Origin: BS750m-G62 sp964577175
Lineage (GTDB): Bacteria; Planctomycetota; Phycisphaerae; FEN-1346
Assembly (NCBI GenBank): GCA_964577175.1
Contig: CAZNYC010000059.1
Span: 1 to 23,738 of the forward strand
Direction: 5' to 3'
Length of the DNA stretch: 23,738 bases
The stretch's first letter is position 1. Each line of letters opens with the position of its first letter. Positions 1 to 8,010 of the stretch are shown piece by piece. Below the pieces are notes generated by a model that saw only the letters and a program-made list of their open reading frames with translations, was not told the origin of the DNA and did no database searches. A program made the translations under genes and the position numbers.

Positions 1-70
1 CCTTCATGAGGTAGACGCCCGGCTGCCGGGGGAACGCCTTGACCTTCTCGATGATCGTGTCGCGGTCCAT
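1..70 (-). CDS. uvrC: UvrABC excinuclease subunit C, N-terminus only (partial)
   Basis: Reading leftward from the ATG at 70, the first 23 codons give MDRDTIIEKVKAF followed by PRQPGVYLMK. The PGVYLMK string is the start of the GIY-YIG nuclease domain of UvrC, which makes the 3' incision in nucleotide excision repair as part of the UvrABC complex. The rest of the gene lies outside the window, so no catalytic residue can be checked. Some DNA polymerase III epsilon-type exonucleases carry a fused UvrC-like GIY-YIG domain, but there the domain is not at the extreme N-terminus, so UvrC is preferred. The gene is divergent from the DUF4160 gene, and the shared upstream region carries two palindromic repeats. 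Confidence 0.75.
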   Translation of the reverse strand, partial: MDRDTIIEKVKAFPRQPGVYLMK

Positions 71-94
71 GGTCTTGTGTGATGACGGATTTCC

Positions 95-163
95 GCGCGG
101 CGGGTCTCCGTACCCGCCCCGCCGCCTGAATTCCCGCCCGGCGGGTCTCCCGGCCCGCCGGGC
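95..163. repeat. Pair of GGCGGGTCTCC palindromic repeats, copies 1 and 2
   Basis: Two short hairpin-forming units lie in the uvrC/DUF4160 intergenic region. Copy 1 has arms GGCGGGT (99-105) and ACCCGCC (112-118) around loop CTCCGT. Copy 2 has 10-bp arms GCCCGGCGGG (136-145) and CCCGCCGGGC (154-163). Both share the plus-strand core GGCGGGTCTCC with the pair at 5678-5765. They resemble REP-type intergenic palindromes. Confidence 0.75.
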
Positions 164-351
164 ACGAGTTAGCAACGTACTACTAAGCATAGGCGCAGCA
201 AGCCCGAGAATGCAACACGCCGTCGGCCAGGGGCAGCAGACTCTGCGGGCGACCTCTCTTGTGGAATTCAGGATGCCGTGTTACCTTAGGGTGCGTCAAG
301 ACGGCGGACCGACGACCGGCTCCGTTGCTTGGCATCGTGAAGGAGGCGGCC

Positions 352-609
352 ATGCCGACGATTCTGATGATCCGCGGCTGGCGTTTTTTCTTCTACTCGA
401 ACGAGCGGAACGAGCCGGTCCACATCCATTGCCGCAAGGGCGACGCCGAGGCGAAGTACTGGCTTGACGAGCAGACCTTTGAGGCGACCGAGGCCTATGC
501 GTATAATATGGTGCCGGCGGATACCCGAACCGTAAGACGAATCATCTTTCATCACTTCGATTACATCGTCAGCGAATGGAAGGCGTTTCAGGGGAAGAAA
601 GATGGATAA
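352..609 (+). CDS. DUF4160 domain-containing protein
   Basis: The 85-residue protein opens MPTILMIRGWRFFFYSNERNEPVHIHC and continues with KGDAEAKYWL. This is the typical DUF4160 pattern, with the FFFYSNE core, the HIH motif and the GDAEAK(Y/F)WL strand, at the usual family length. The ATG at 352 follows a strong AAGGAGG at about 340-346; an in-frame start further upstream would add a non-homologous extension. The last codons overlap the start of the DUF2442 gene by 8 bases, so the two are almost certainly co-translated. DUF4160/DUF2442 pairs are widespread and often listed as possible toxin-antitoxin or small regulatory modules. I am confident of the family, but the activity is unknown and no catalytic residues can be named. 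Confidence 0.85.
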   Translation: MPTILMIRGWRFFFYSNERNEPVHIHCRKGDAEAKYWLDEQTFEATEAYAYNMVPADTRTVRRIIFHHFDYIVSEWKAFQGKKDG

Positions 610-859
610 GGCACATGAAGTAGAGGCGCTTTCCTTCACCGGCCCCGTCCTGCGCCTCGCAATCGACGGCAAGGCCTACGAGTTCGACCTGGCGGCGCAC
701 TCCAACCGCCTCGCGGCCGCCACGCAGGCCCAGCGCGAGCACGTGGAAGTCTCCCCCGGCGGCTATGGCCTGCACTGGCCGGACCTGGACGAAGACCTCT
801 CCATCGACGGGCTCCTCGGCGTCGCGCACACGTCGCCGGCCGTCGAGTCGGAAGCGTAA
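602..859 (+). CDS. DUF2442 domain-containing protein
   Basis: This is an 85-residue protein. The C-terminal half contains GYGLHWPDLDEDLSIDGLLG, the DUF2442 signature in which a tryptophan-proline pair is followed by DLDEDLS and a hydrophobic DGLL helix. The ATG at 602 lies inside the end of the DUF4160 gene (GATGGATAA), giving translational coupling; there is no room for an independent promoter. The gene ends 33 bases before the convergent membrane-protein gene, with no clear terminator between them. Members of this family are usually encoded next to DUF4160 proteins, which supports a two-protein module. Its biochemical role is not established. Confidence 0.85.
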   Translation: MDKAHEVEALSFTGPVLRLAIDGKAYEFDLAAHSNRLAAATQAQREHVEVSPGGYGLHWPDLDEDLSIDGLLGVAHTSPAVESEA

Positions 860-892
860 GAGGGCCCGCACCGGTCACGTAGCCAATCCCCC

Positions 893-3268
893 TCACCCCC
901 CCGCCAGCCGCACGCCACCGTACAGGCCCACGTACAGGCCCAGCATCAGGACGCCGAAGAAACTCATCACGCCGTAGAACCGGTGCTCGAACACGAACTG
1001 GGCCCACGTGAAGTACAGGATGAGGGCCGACAGCGGGGCCAGGCCCATCGCCCAGTCGCTCAGCGTCCGCGTCTCGCGCCACACCTCCGCCCCGAAGGTG
1101 GGGGATAGCGCGAGGGCGACTGCGAACCCCATCCCGATGAGTCCAAGGATGACCGAGCACGCCCGGGCCGGCGTCGCCAGTTGGAAGATCTCCCCGCGTA
1201 TCGCGTGCAGCCGGTTGCCGAACCCCAGCCAGATGACCGCCGACACGCTCATGATGAGCGCGTTCATGCTCACCCGGTACGGGTTCCACGCGGGCGGATG
1301 GGCCGTGTTGTGCCAGATGGCCAGCACCGTCAGCGTCACCATGAAGACCGCCGGGTACAGCATCTCGCCGCGAAGCCAGACGAACGACCACCCCAGGAAC
1401 ACGATGGCCATCAGGCCCAGCATGACGAGGGCCTCGGTGCTCTCCAGGCGGCACAGGGCCAGCATCGCCGCCGCGAACGTCGAGATCACCGCCAGCGTGA
1501 AAATGGTCGTCGAGGCCCGGTTCTCGTCGCGGTACAGCGCGCAGGTCCGCGACAGCAGGTCCATGAACCGCCGCTCGTACAGGTACACCAGGAGGTGGGT
1601 GGCGCCGTACCCGCCCACCGCGTAAATCAGGTACCCGTACAGGTCGTCTGTGTGGCGGAACAGCCCCAGGTACACCGTCGCTGCGATGCCGACCACGTAG
1701 AAGAGGAACGTCCGCACCGTGTGCCGGAACAGCCACATCGAGATGAAGAACGCCACCAGCACCGCCACCCATCCGATGAGCCCCTCGCCGGGCCCGATCA
1801 GCGGCAGGGTGGGGCTTCGTCCCGCGGTGATGAACTCGGCATAGGTGCGGACCTGCTGAATCCCCAGGTACCCCGCGAAGACGATGGTGGCGGCCATTCC
1901 GACGATGGTGAACGGCTCGATCTCGCGTCGGGCCTGGCGGTCGGAATGGGTCCGTTTCAGCACCTCCCGCAGCAGCACCGCGACGACGAGCCAGCCGACG
2001 CTCACCGCCGCCATCACGTGGATGAACCGGTGGTGCCAGGCCACCAGGTCGGACGGGTCCACCCACGCCAGGGCCGAGAGGCCGCCCGTCGCCAGGGCCG
2101 CCATCAGGTAGTTGATCCATCGCGGCGCCCGGTGCGCATGGCCGAGCAGCACCACCGCCGCCGCCGTCAGCAGGTCCACGCCCAGGTACTTGGCGGTCGT
2201 GCCGAACGGTTCCAGGGCGAGGGCCCCGACGGCCGTCGCCAGCCCCGCCAGGTACAACGCCCGCGGAAAGCCGTACGTCCGCCGGTGTCGCAGCACCGCC
2301 GCCAGAAGGGCCGCCAGCGCCGACGCCCCGAACGCCAGCAGGAGGAGGACCGAGGGGTACCGTCCCCACCAGCCGGCCGTCTCGCTCCCGCCCAGCACCG
2401 CGAAGGACACGGTCGTCGCCAGGGCCGCGCCCACGCACGAGAAGCCGAAGAGGTCCGCCTGTTTCAGGCCGAGCGAGGAGACCAGCAGCACCGCCCACCA
2501 CACCCCCAGCGCCCACACCGTGTGCCACGACGCCCCGTACCACACGCCCACGTATCCGGCCGCCATCGCCGCCAGGCTCGAAACGACCAGCGGCACGATC
2601 AGCAGGCCCTGGCGGTACCACTTGACGTTCAACTCCTGCCGGGGATGAAGGGCGAGCAGCGCCGCCAGGAGGATCATCACCAGCGACACCCCCGCCGCCG
2701 TCGACGTCACCCACGCCGTGGCCGGCACCTCCGACGTCGCCACCACGTGGTTGCGCACGCCCAGGACGATGGTCACCGCCACGCCGAGGACCGAGAGGTA
2801 GACCAGCGGTTCGGCCTGGAACCGCCAGACGGTGCTGACGAGGAGCAGGGCGAGGGGCGCCTGGACCCAAAGGGCGATCTCGGGCTGATGGGCGGCCCGC
2901 AAAAACGCCGCCGTCATCAGGGCCACGCCCGCCAGCATGCCGCTCGACCGCCGCCAACGCCGCTCCGCCGGCCGGAACCGGGCCAGGGCATACACGTAGA
3001 ACGCCGCCCCCACCCCGCCGATGATCGCCGTCGGCAGCCGGCCCGTCAGGAGGTACCGCGTCAGGGATTCCTCCGGCCGGGCGACCAGGTAGCCGAGACA
3101 GACGGCCGTCCACGCCGCGGCCGCGGCGCCAAGAAACCGCACCGGCACCCCTTTCTTGCCGCGCCTCCGACCGAAAAACCACAGCGCGAGGGTGAGGGCG
3201 GCGCCGGCAAGGACGGCGCTCAAGGGGGCGAGCGGCCCCTCCGTGCTGGCCAGGATCGTTGCGTCCAA
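893..3268 (-). CDS. Large polytopic membrane protein, unknown family
   Basis: This 791-residue protein is almost entirely hydrophobic helices separated by short polar loops; I estimate about 18 to 20 membrane segments. A first helix at about residues 15-32 is followed by a basic RRRGKKG loop. The longest polar stretch is around residues 435-450 (LKRTHSDRQARREIEPF). I see no P-loop, no protease motif and no clear transporter signature, so I do not assign a function. The start is a TTG at 3268 preceded by GGGGAG four bases away, which is unusual but has the best Shine-Dalgarno site available. The gene is divergent from the small protein gene at 3462. Possible roles include a transporter or envelope-polymer assembly protein, but this is a guess. 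Confidence 0.8.
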   Translation of the reverse strand: MDATILASTEGPLAPLSAVLAGAALTLALWFFGRRRGKKGVPVRFLGAAAAAWTAVCLGYLVARPEESLTRYLLTGRLPTAIIGGVGAAFYVYALARFRPAERRWRRSSGMLAGVALMTAAFLRAAHQPEIALWVQAPLALLLVSTVWRFQAEPLVYLSVLGVAVTIVLGVRNHVVATSEVPATAWVTSTAAGVSLVMILLAALLALHPRQELNVKWYRQGLLIVPLVVSSLAAMAAGYVGVWYGASWHTVWALGVWWAVLLVSSLGLKQADLFGFSCVGAALATTVSFAVLGGSETAGWWGRYPSVLLLLAFGASALAALLAAVLRHRRTYGFPRALYLAGLATAVGALALEPFGTTAKYLGVDLLTAAAVVLLGHAHRAPRWINYLMAALATGGLSALAWVDPSDLVAWHHRFIHVMAAVSVGWLVVAVLLREVLKRTHSDRQARREIEPFTIVGMAATIVFAGYLGIQQVRTYAEFITAGRSPTLPLIGPGEGLIGWVAVLVAFFISMWLFRHTVRTFLFYVVGIAATVYLGLFRHTDDLYGYLIYAVGGYGATHLLVYLYERRFMDLLSRTCALYRDENRASTTIFTLAVISTFAAAMLALCRLESTEALVMLGLMAIVFLGWSFVWLRGEMLYPAVFMVTLTVLAIWHNTAHPPAWNPYRVSMNALIMSVSAVIWLGFGNRLHAIRGEIFQLATPARACSVILGLIGMGFAVALALSPTFGAEVWRETRTLSDWAMGLAPLSALILYFTWAQFVFEHRFYGVMSFFGVLMLGLYVGLYGGVRLAGG

Positions 3269-3382
3269 CGGGCTCCCCGGAGTTGAGGACGGCAGGGGGC
3301 ATCATACGGCCCCTCGCGAGAGACTGTCCAGCGAAAACGAGTTCGGCCGGCAGCCCCTTGCCGCCGGATCTCAAGAATTCGG

Positions 3383-3410
3383 TTGCATTGGATGGTGGGG
3401 TTCTTACAAT
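3383..3410 (+). promoter_or_regulatory. Sigma-70-like promoter
   Basis: TTGCAT (3383-3388) and TACAAT (3405-3410) are separated by 16 bases. They lie upstream of the GTG start at 3462 in the divergent intergenic region, giving a predicted leader of roughly 45 bases. Inferred from sequence only. Confidence 0.5.
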
Positions 3411-3461
3411 GCGCGGAAGAGGGGTGCCAGGGACGTTGCGTCCTGCCGCGAGGAGGCCGGT

Positions 3462-3860
3462 GTGAAGGTGCGTCGCACGTGGGCCGTCGCGCTCGCCGCC
3501 GTGGCCGGCGCCGTCGCCACGCTCGGGGTCGGGCTCGTGTTCGGCGACCGGCCGGACGCCGCCGTCTGGGCCGCCGCCGTCGCCGAGGGGGCCGAAGCCG
3601 GTGAGGTCCTCCTCTCGGCCACGCCGCTCGGCGAGGACCGCGTCGTCGTCTGCCTGGTCCACACGGGCCGGAACCGCCTCATGGTGTACCAGGCCGACGC
3701 GAAACGGAGCCGCCTGCGGCTGCTGGCTGTCCGCGATATCTCGGCCGACTGGTTCCTGGACGATTACAACAACGACGCCCCCCTGCCGCGGGACATCCGC
3801 CAGCGCGTCGAGAAGTGGAAGGAGTCCACCGGGGGAGAGGCCGGCGCCGGATCCCCGTAG
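3462..3860 (+). CDS. Small membrane-anchored or exported protein, unknown
   Basis: This 132-residue protein starts at a GTG that follows AGGAGG with ideal spacing; an open frame continues upstream but has no comparable ribosome site. The N-terminus has a basic KVRRTW head and a hydrophobic stretch to about residue 28 (VALAAVAGAVATLGVGLVF), so it is probably a signal anchor or signal peptide. There is no lipobox cysteine. The mature part has a short beta-rich segment (VVVCLVHTGRNRLMVYQAD, then a basic strand and VRDISADWFLDDYNND). I do not recognise the family. It precedes two other envelope-type genes on the same strand and may be in an operon with them. Confidence 0.7.
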   Translation: MKVRRTWAVALAAVAGAVATLGVGLVFGDRPDAAVWAAAVAEGAEAGEVLLSATPLGEDRVVVCLVHTGRNRLMVYQADAKRSRLRLLAVRDISADWFLDDYNNDAPLPRDIRQRVEKWKESTGGEAGAGSP

Positions 3861-3947
3861 CCGCCCCCCTGGGATCGCCTCGTATAAGAACGGGGAGGGA
3901 CGAACGGGCCGCAACGCGCGGCCATGGAACGAGCAGGAGGTTAGCCC

Positions 3948-4763
3948 GTGGACTTCGTCAGTTTCGATGACGCGAAAGAACGGCTCGGCAAGAGCGACGA
4001 GGAACTTCAGCAGATGGTCGACGAGGGAGATCTGCGGGTCTTCCGCGACAGCGGCGAACTGAAGTTCCGCCAAGAGGACATCGACGCCCTTGCCGGCGGC
4101 CCGGCCGAGGGAGAGGAGGGCGGCGAGGAGGAAAGCGCCGGCGATACCCTCATGAGCATCGATGCCGACATCCTCTTCGCCGAAGAGGAAGAGCAGCCTG
4201 CCGACAGCGCCGCCGAAACCTGGATCGCTGCCGATACCGAGGGTGTCTTCCCCGGCGGCGAGGAGGGCGGCGAAATGGCCGGCGTCGAGGAGGCCATGGC
4301 CGCACCCGAGACCGAACCCGCGCCCCTCGCCCTCAGCCCGGAGACCGATGAATCCAGCCTCGGGGCCGTCCTCAGCGACGAGGAACTCGCCGCCGACATG
4401 GGCGAACCGGGCGAGGAACCCGTCATCGCCGTCGACGCCGAGAGCGGCGCCGCCTCGGTCGTCAGCGGCGCGCCCTCTGCCATGGCCCCCAGCCGCACGC
4501 GCATCGTCACCCTTGTGGAACCCCCCGCCCATCACGCCCAGTTCACGTTCATGCTCGGGCTGGCGGCGGCGGCGCTGGGCTTGGCCGGACTGGCCCTCAT
4601 CGCCCTCCTCGCCGGCGCCGTGCCGGGGGTCCTGGAGGCGGTGGCCACGGGCAATATGCCTCTCATCCTTATCATCGGCGGCGCGGTCGTCGTCGGCATC
4701 GCCGCCATGGTCGGATACGTGCTGGACAAGCAGCGGATGGCCCGGGACGCGCTGGCCGGCTGA
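3948..4763 (+). CDS. Excisionase/MerR-like N-domain protein with acidic linker and two membrane helices
   Basis: The 271-residue protein starts at a GTG after GCAGGAGG. Residues 1-48 (SFDDAKERLGKSDEELQQMV followed by DEGDLRVFRDSGELKFRQEDI) resemble the helix-turn-helix/wing module of excisionase or MerR-type DNA-binding domains. Residues 50-175 are a low-complexity, strongly acidic linker rich in Glu, Ala and Gly. Two hydrophobic helices follow at about 199-222 and 238-258, with a short basic tail (KQRMARDAL). Such modules can also act as protein-interaction domains, so a membrane-tethered regulator or scaffold are both possible. It lies between two envelope genes, upstream of the OmpA lipoprotein. 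No enzymatic function is visible. Confidence 0.75.
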   Translation: MDFVSFDDAKERLGKSDEELQQMVDEGDLRVFRDSGELKFRQEDIDALAGGPAEGEEGGEEESAGDTLMSIDADILFAEEEEQPADSAAETWIAADTEGVFPGGEEGGEMAGVEEAMAAPETEPAPLALSPETDESSLGAVLSDEELAADMGEPGEEPVIAVDAESGAASVVSGAPSAMAPSRTRIVTLVEPPAHHAQFTFMLGLAAAALGLAGLALIALLAGAVPGVLEAVATGNMPLILIIGGAVVVGIAAMVGYVLDKQRMARDALAG

Positions 4764-4851
4764 CCGTGCGTGCGCGGCAGCCGCCGTGCCGGGGACATCG
4801 CAGCGCCCACAAATCAGGTGTCGAGTGTCGGACCCAGGAAAGGAGCGCGCT

Positions 4852-5655
4852 ATGCAACGCTTTTCGGCGGTCATCGTGACGGTGGTGGTAACGGTGCTGG
4901 CTTTCGGCTCGATCGGCTGTGTCGACGAGGCCAAGTACAACGCCGTCCTCCTCCGCAACCGCGAACAGGAGAAACTCCTCCAGGAGAAGGAGGCCGAGAT
5001 CGCCCGCCTCCAGGAACGCGTCGAGGCCCTCCAGGCACGGGCCGAGGACGCCCAGCGACTGCTCCAGGAGAAGGAGGACCACCTCTCCTCGGTCATGCAG
5101 GAACGCGACGAACTCCGAAGGGCCTTCGTCGAACTCCAGGCCGCCTACAAGCAACTGGCCGAACGGCCCTGGGGCGGCGGCGGGGTCCTGCCCGAAGAGG
5201 TCGCCCTCGAAATCCAGGAACTCGCCGACAAGTACCCCGGCCTCTTCCAGTTCGATAAGGAGACCGGCCGGCTGCGCTTCGCCTCGGACATCACGTTCGA
5301 CCTGGGCTCCATCCAGGTGAAGCCGAACGCGCGGACCGCCCTGACGAAACTCGGCGGCATCCTCACCTCCGACGCCGCCAAGGAGATCGATGCCCGCGTC
5401 ATCGGCCATACCGACACCGTCCCGGTGGCCAAGCCCGCCACCAAGGCCATGCTCCAGAAACTCGACAAGGCCGCCAATAACCAGGGCCTCAGCGAGGCCC
5501 GCGCCGAGGCCGTCGCCGACATCCTGACCGACGCCGGTGTGCCCGCCGCCCGCATCACGACCGAGGGCGCCGGCTCGAACCAGCCCATCGCCAGCAACGA
5601 TTCCAAGAGCGGACGCGCCAAGAACCGCCGCGTCGAAATCTACCTGAGCCAGTAG
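4852..5655 (+). CDS. OmpA/MotB-family lipoprotein with coiled coil (Pal-like)
   Basis: This 267-residue lipoprotein has a signal peptide ending in the lipobox FGSIGC, with the lipidated cysteine at residue 23. A long coiled coil follows at about 30-103 (QEKLLQEKEAEIARLQERVE and onward). Residues about 145-265 form an OmpA C-terminal peptidoglycan-binding domain, with ITFDLGS, VIGHTDTVPV, LSEARAEAVADIL and a KNRRVEIYL end; these contain the expected diaminopimelate-contacting Asp and Arg positions. The role is probably tethering of the envelope to peptidoglycan. The ATG follows AAAGGAG. The gene lies downstream of the two-helix membrane protein and is followed by palindromic repeats. The length and coiled coil differ from classical Pal, so no gene symbol is given. 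Confidence 0.9.
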   Translation: MQRFSAVIVTVVVTVLAFGSIGCVDEAKYNAVLLRNREQEKLLQEKEAEIARLQERVEALQARAEDAQRLLQEKEDHLSSVMQERDELRRAFVELQAAYKQLAERPWGGGGVLPEEVALEIQELADKYPGLFQFDKETGRLRFASDITFDLGSIQVKPNARTALTKLGGILTSDAAKEIDARVIGHTDTVPVAKPATKAMLQKLDKAANNQGLSEARAEAVADILTDAGVPAARITTEGAGSNQPIASNDSKSGRAKNRRVEIYLSQ

Positions 5656-5677
5656 GGCTGCCACCACGCCACCTCAC

Positions 5678-5765
5678 GCGCGGCGGGTCTCCGCCCCCGC
5701 CGCGCACGATGCGCGCCGCTTCCGGCTGAAATGGCACGCGCGGCGGGTCTCCGTACCCGCCGCGC
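5678..5765. repeat. Pair of GGCGGGTCTCC palindromic repeats, copies 3 and 4
   Basis: Copy 3 has 10-bp arms GCGCGGCGGG (5678-5687) and CCCGCCGCGC (5696-5705). Copy 4 has perfect 11-bp arms GCGCGGCGGGT (5738-5748) and ACCCGCCGCGC (5755-5765) around loop CTCCGT. They lie between the convergent OmpA and glycoside-hydrolase-like genes. As hairpins they could terminate or protect both transcripts, but there is no T-run. They share the core and orientation of the pair at 95-163. Confidence 0.8.
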
Positions 5766-5828
5766 TCGTTAGACGCCGTAAACCCCGCTCCCCGAATGAC
5801 CTTCAGCGCTGCGCCCCCGCCCCAAACC

Positions 5829-7334
5829 TCACAACCCCGCCGTCGGCCTTAACCCGTCGCCGTCCACGAGCCGCACCGCCGCCTTGCCGCTGCCGTCAAG
5901 GGTCACCCGGTACACGCTCCCCTCCGGCCGGGCGCGGACGGTCACCTCCCCGAGCCTCGGGATGCGGACGGTCACGTCGCGTGCCTCGCCCCCCGCCGCC
6001 CACGCCGTGACGAGCCACGCCTCGCGCCCGCGCCGCTTCCGCGCCACGACCCGCGCCTCGGCATCCCCCGTGGGGAACTCATACGCCGGCCGCTCCAGCG
6101 ACCACCGGTGCATGCGCGGCCCGGGCAGCAGATCCCCGTCCCGCAGGAACGGCTCCAGGTGCGAGAACAGCGCGTGCACCCGCCCAAGGACGATCATCTG
6201 GCCGAGCCAGTGCGGCACGGTGTCGCCCTGGTCGGCCTTGAACCCGCCCTCCGGGTACGCGAAGTACCCCGCCACGCCGCCCGTCATCCCGGCCGTGTAG
6301 TAACACTTCAGGAACCCCATGTACCGGTCGAGGTTGCCGAACGCCTTCTCGCCCATCTTCTCCCGCGTCCAGCCGGCGCACAGCCAGTTGTACGAGAGCG
6401 GGTCGCCCAGGGCGGCCTGGAGCCCCACCGAGTTCAGCGCCAGCGTCAGCATGTCGCGCTCCCCCGTCCACCCGGTGTTGAAGTGATTGTAATACGACTC
6501 CCCGTTCGGGATATCCGACACCGGGCGCATCCGTTCGTACGCGTAGCACCACTTCCACCAGTCCGGCCAGCGGCAGCGGTGCGGGTTCCCGCTCGTCGGA
6601 TAGTAGAGATAGAGGCCGCCGTCGGCGGCCGCGCGGACGGCGTCGGCGATCACCCTCTCGCCCCGCGCTTTGCGGGAAGAGAGGTACGCCAGCCAGTGCT
6701 GCGGGCCCTTGGCCGCCACGACCTGCGGGTCCGCCCGCCAGTGCTTCCCGGCGAAACCGAAGACCCCCAGCCCGTATTCCCCGCCGTTGTGCAGGACGGC
6801 GATGGGCACGCGCTTCCGCAGGGCCGCGATCGGCCCCGCCGTGAGGCGGGCCGCCTTCTCGTACGCCGACAGCGGCGCCTCCGGCGAGAGGACCGGCCGC
6901 TTCTCCCCCAGCCGCTGGCCGGCCGCATCGTGGCACCACGCCTCCTCCGGCAGGGATTCGCGGAATGCCTTCTTGTGGAACGGCCGGAGCGTCGTCACGA
7001 ACAGGGGGTACCGGTCGGGGTCCGATTGCGCGAGGGCGACGATCCGGGCCTGCGCGCTCTCCGGGTCTCCCAGTTTCTCGAGCGCCCGCTCGCTCGCGAC
7101 GCCGAACTCCAGGGCGTAGCCCCACCGTTCGCACAGGGCGATGCGGACGTCCACGGGCATGTTCCAGCCCCACCGCGAGAGCGGCGGCAGGGTATGTCCC
7201 CGGCGGAACGTCGGCGGCGCCTGCGCGGCCAGCAGTTCGCCCGGCGACTTCGCCGGCGCTGCCGAGGGCACCGCCGCCGGTGCAGTGACGGTCCCTAGAA
7301 AGAGCAGGGCGGTGAGCCAACGAAAACGGCACAT
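5829..7334 (-). CDS. Secreted glycoside-hydrolase-like protein, unknown family
   Basis: This 501-residue protein starts at an ATG preceded by AAAGGAG. It has a signal peptide (MCRFRWLTALLFLGTVTAPA, cleavage probably within the following Ala/Pro-rich stretch). The body is rich in Trp, Tyr, Asp and Glu in beta-alpha-like order (for example RWGWNMPVDVRIALCERWGY, AVLHNGGEYGLGVFGFAGKHW, SDIPNGESYYNHFNTGW). It ends in about 80 residues resembling the beta-sandwich that closes many glycoside hydrolases (EARVVARKRRGREAWLVTAW and onward). Carbohydrate hydrolysis is therefore likely, but I cannot name the family or the catalytic acids. A lyase or non-catalytic TIM-barrel protein remains possible. Confidence 0.75.
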   Translation of the reverse strand: MCRFRWLTALLFLGTVTAPAAVPSAAPAKSPGELLAAQAPPTFRRGHTLPPLSRWGWNMPVDVRIALCERWGYALEFGVASERALEKLGDPESAQARIVALAQSDPDRYPLFVTTLRPFHKKAFRESLPEEAWCHDAAGQRLGEKRPVLSPEAPLSAYEKAARLTAGPIAALRKRVPIAVLHNGGEYGLGVFGFAGKHWRADPQVVAAKGPQHWLAYLSSRKARGERVIADAVRAAADGGLYLYYPTSGNPHRCRWPDWWKWCYAYERMRPVSDIPNGESYYNHFNTGWTGERDMLTLALNSVGLQAALGDPLSYNWLCAGWTREKMGEKAFGNLDRYMGFLKCYYTAGMTGGVAGYFAYPEGGFKADQGDTVPHWLGQMIVLGRVHALFSHLEPFLRDGDLLPGPRMHRWSLERPAYEFPTGDAEARVVARKRRGREAWLVTAWAAGGEARDVTVRIPRLGEVTVRARPEGSVYRVTLDGSGKAAVRLVDGDGLRPTAGL

Positions 7335-7655
7335 GCGAAAACTCCTTTCCGATGCAAGAGCACACGGGCCGGTTCCACCGCGGGCGCCGGCGACTACCGG
7401 CAGGGAACCATGAGGTCACGGAGGGGCGACGGACACGCAAACGCCGCCGCGCCGCCCCTTTTTGTAGGGCCGGCCGGAGAAACGTGTCGCACCCGTTCAA
7501 CCGCCAGGCCGGCTGCCCCGGCGCCGATGCGCTGCGCCGCGCCGCAGCGGCGCAAAGGCGCAGGGGACGAGCGGCATTGTGAACGAGACGTGCGAAAGGG
7601 TCAACCGGAAAGGGCGCCTGGCACGGCGCTGAAACCGGCGGCGCGAGAAACGGTC
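7335..7655. other. Intergenic stretch with no recognisable intact gene
   Basis: Upstream of the secreted-protein gene I see no intact gene. The minus frame that continues from the integrase tail across 7497-7655 is arginine-rich read-through with no recognisable domain. The segment includes CGCCGC/GCGGCG-rich runs near 7530-7565. A GTGCGAC sequence near 7485-7491 (minus) matches the -35 half of the cluster promoter, but there is no GAATA at the required spacing. Confidence 0.5.
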
Positions 7656-7686
7656 TGGCGGAGAGGCCGGGATTCGAACACCCCTG
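7656..7686 (-). other. tRNA-Ser 3'-end-like fragment, candidate attachment-site core
   Basis: On the minus strand this reads a T-loop (GTTCGAATCCC) followed by CCTCTCCGCCA, the usual acceptor end of bacterial tRNA-Ser (GGAGAGG partner). The upstream half of a tRNA is not present, and the T-stem does not pair fully, so it is not a functional tRNA gene. A 3' tRNA fragment beside an integrase tail is the classic layout of an attL/attR site left by a tRNA-targeting integrative element. Confidence 0.5.
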
Positions 7687-7709
7687 TTTCTGTAAGTTCT
7701 TGTGGCTGC

Positions 7710-7745
7710 AATCCTTACGATATAAACCCGCTGCTGGCAAGGATT
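7710..7745. repeat. Short inverted repeat next to the tRNA fragment
   Basis: AATCCTT (7710-7716) is inverted as AAGGATT (7739-7745), spaced by 22 bases. It lies between the tRNA-like fragment and the integrase tail. It could be an arm-type integrase-binding site or a hairpin. A similar CTGCAATCCTT occurs at the last bases of the window (23727-23737). Confidence 0.35.
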
Positions 7746-8010
7746 TACGGTTCCTATTTGGTTGCCGGTGGTTGCGCCTGATTTTGGCTGTCTGTCCTCT
7801 GGCGTGGTCACAATTTGGTCACAAGGCGTTTCACCGACGGGCCTGCTCACGCGTTTCTGTGGTCGTGGGTAGTCATCGGTGGCGGGAGACGGCGGCTGAG
7901 GCGACGGACCATTGCCGTCGCTGGATAGGGTGCCGGTTACGGCTCGTTGTGGGAGCCGGCTCAACTGTTTGGCTACCTGGGCGCCCTAGAGGCCCGGGGC
8001 GAGGACGCTC

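Larger units (their letters stand above)
7497..7985 (-). pseudogene. C-terminal tail of a tyrosine-type integrase (decayed)
   Basis: Reading leftward from 7985 just after an in-frame TAG, the frame gives GAQVAKQLSRLPQRAVTG, a Pro/Ser linker, then GETPCDQIVTTPEDRQPKSG and GNQIGTVNPC. The short helix ending in LP and the CDQIVTTP tail resemble the extreme C-termini of phage-type integrases in planctomycete genomes. The catalytic Arg-His-Arg-Tyr domain is absent, because a stop and unrelated DNA replace it upstream. The frame then runs into the tRNA-like fragment (GVRIPASPP), as expected when an integrase gene abuts its tRNA attachment site. The residues left of that point are read-through. The assignment rests on tail resemblance only and is moderate. 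Confidence 0.4.

Noticed and set aside
636..5096. Very long open frame on the minus strand spanning several genes.
   Set aside because: It is an out-of-frame artefact of GC-rich DNA: low-complexity Arg/Gly/Pro translation overlapping well-supported genes on both strands.
7470..7491. Possible fifth copy of the cluster promoter upstream of the secreted-protein gene (GTGCGAC on the minus strand).
   Set aside because: At the required 17-base spacing the sequence is CCTACAA instead of GAATA, so only half the motif is present.
7656..7750. A complete tRNA-Ser gene on the minus strand.
   Set aside because: Only the T-loop and acceptor end match. The T-stem has mismatches and no D-arm, anticodon arm or 5' GGAGAGG follows.
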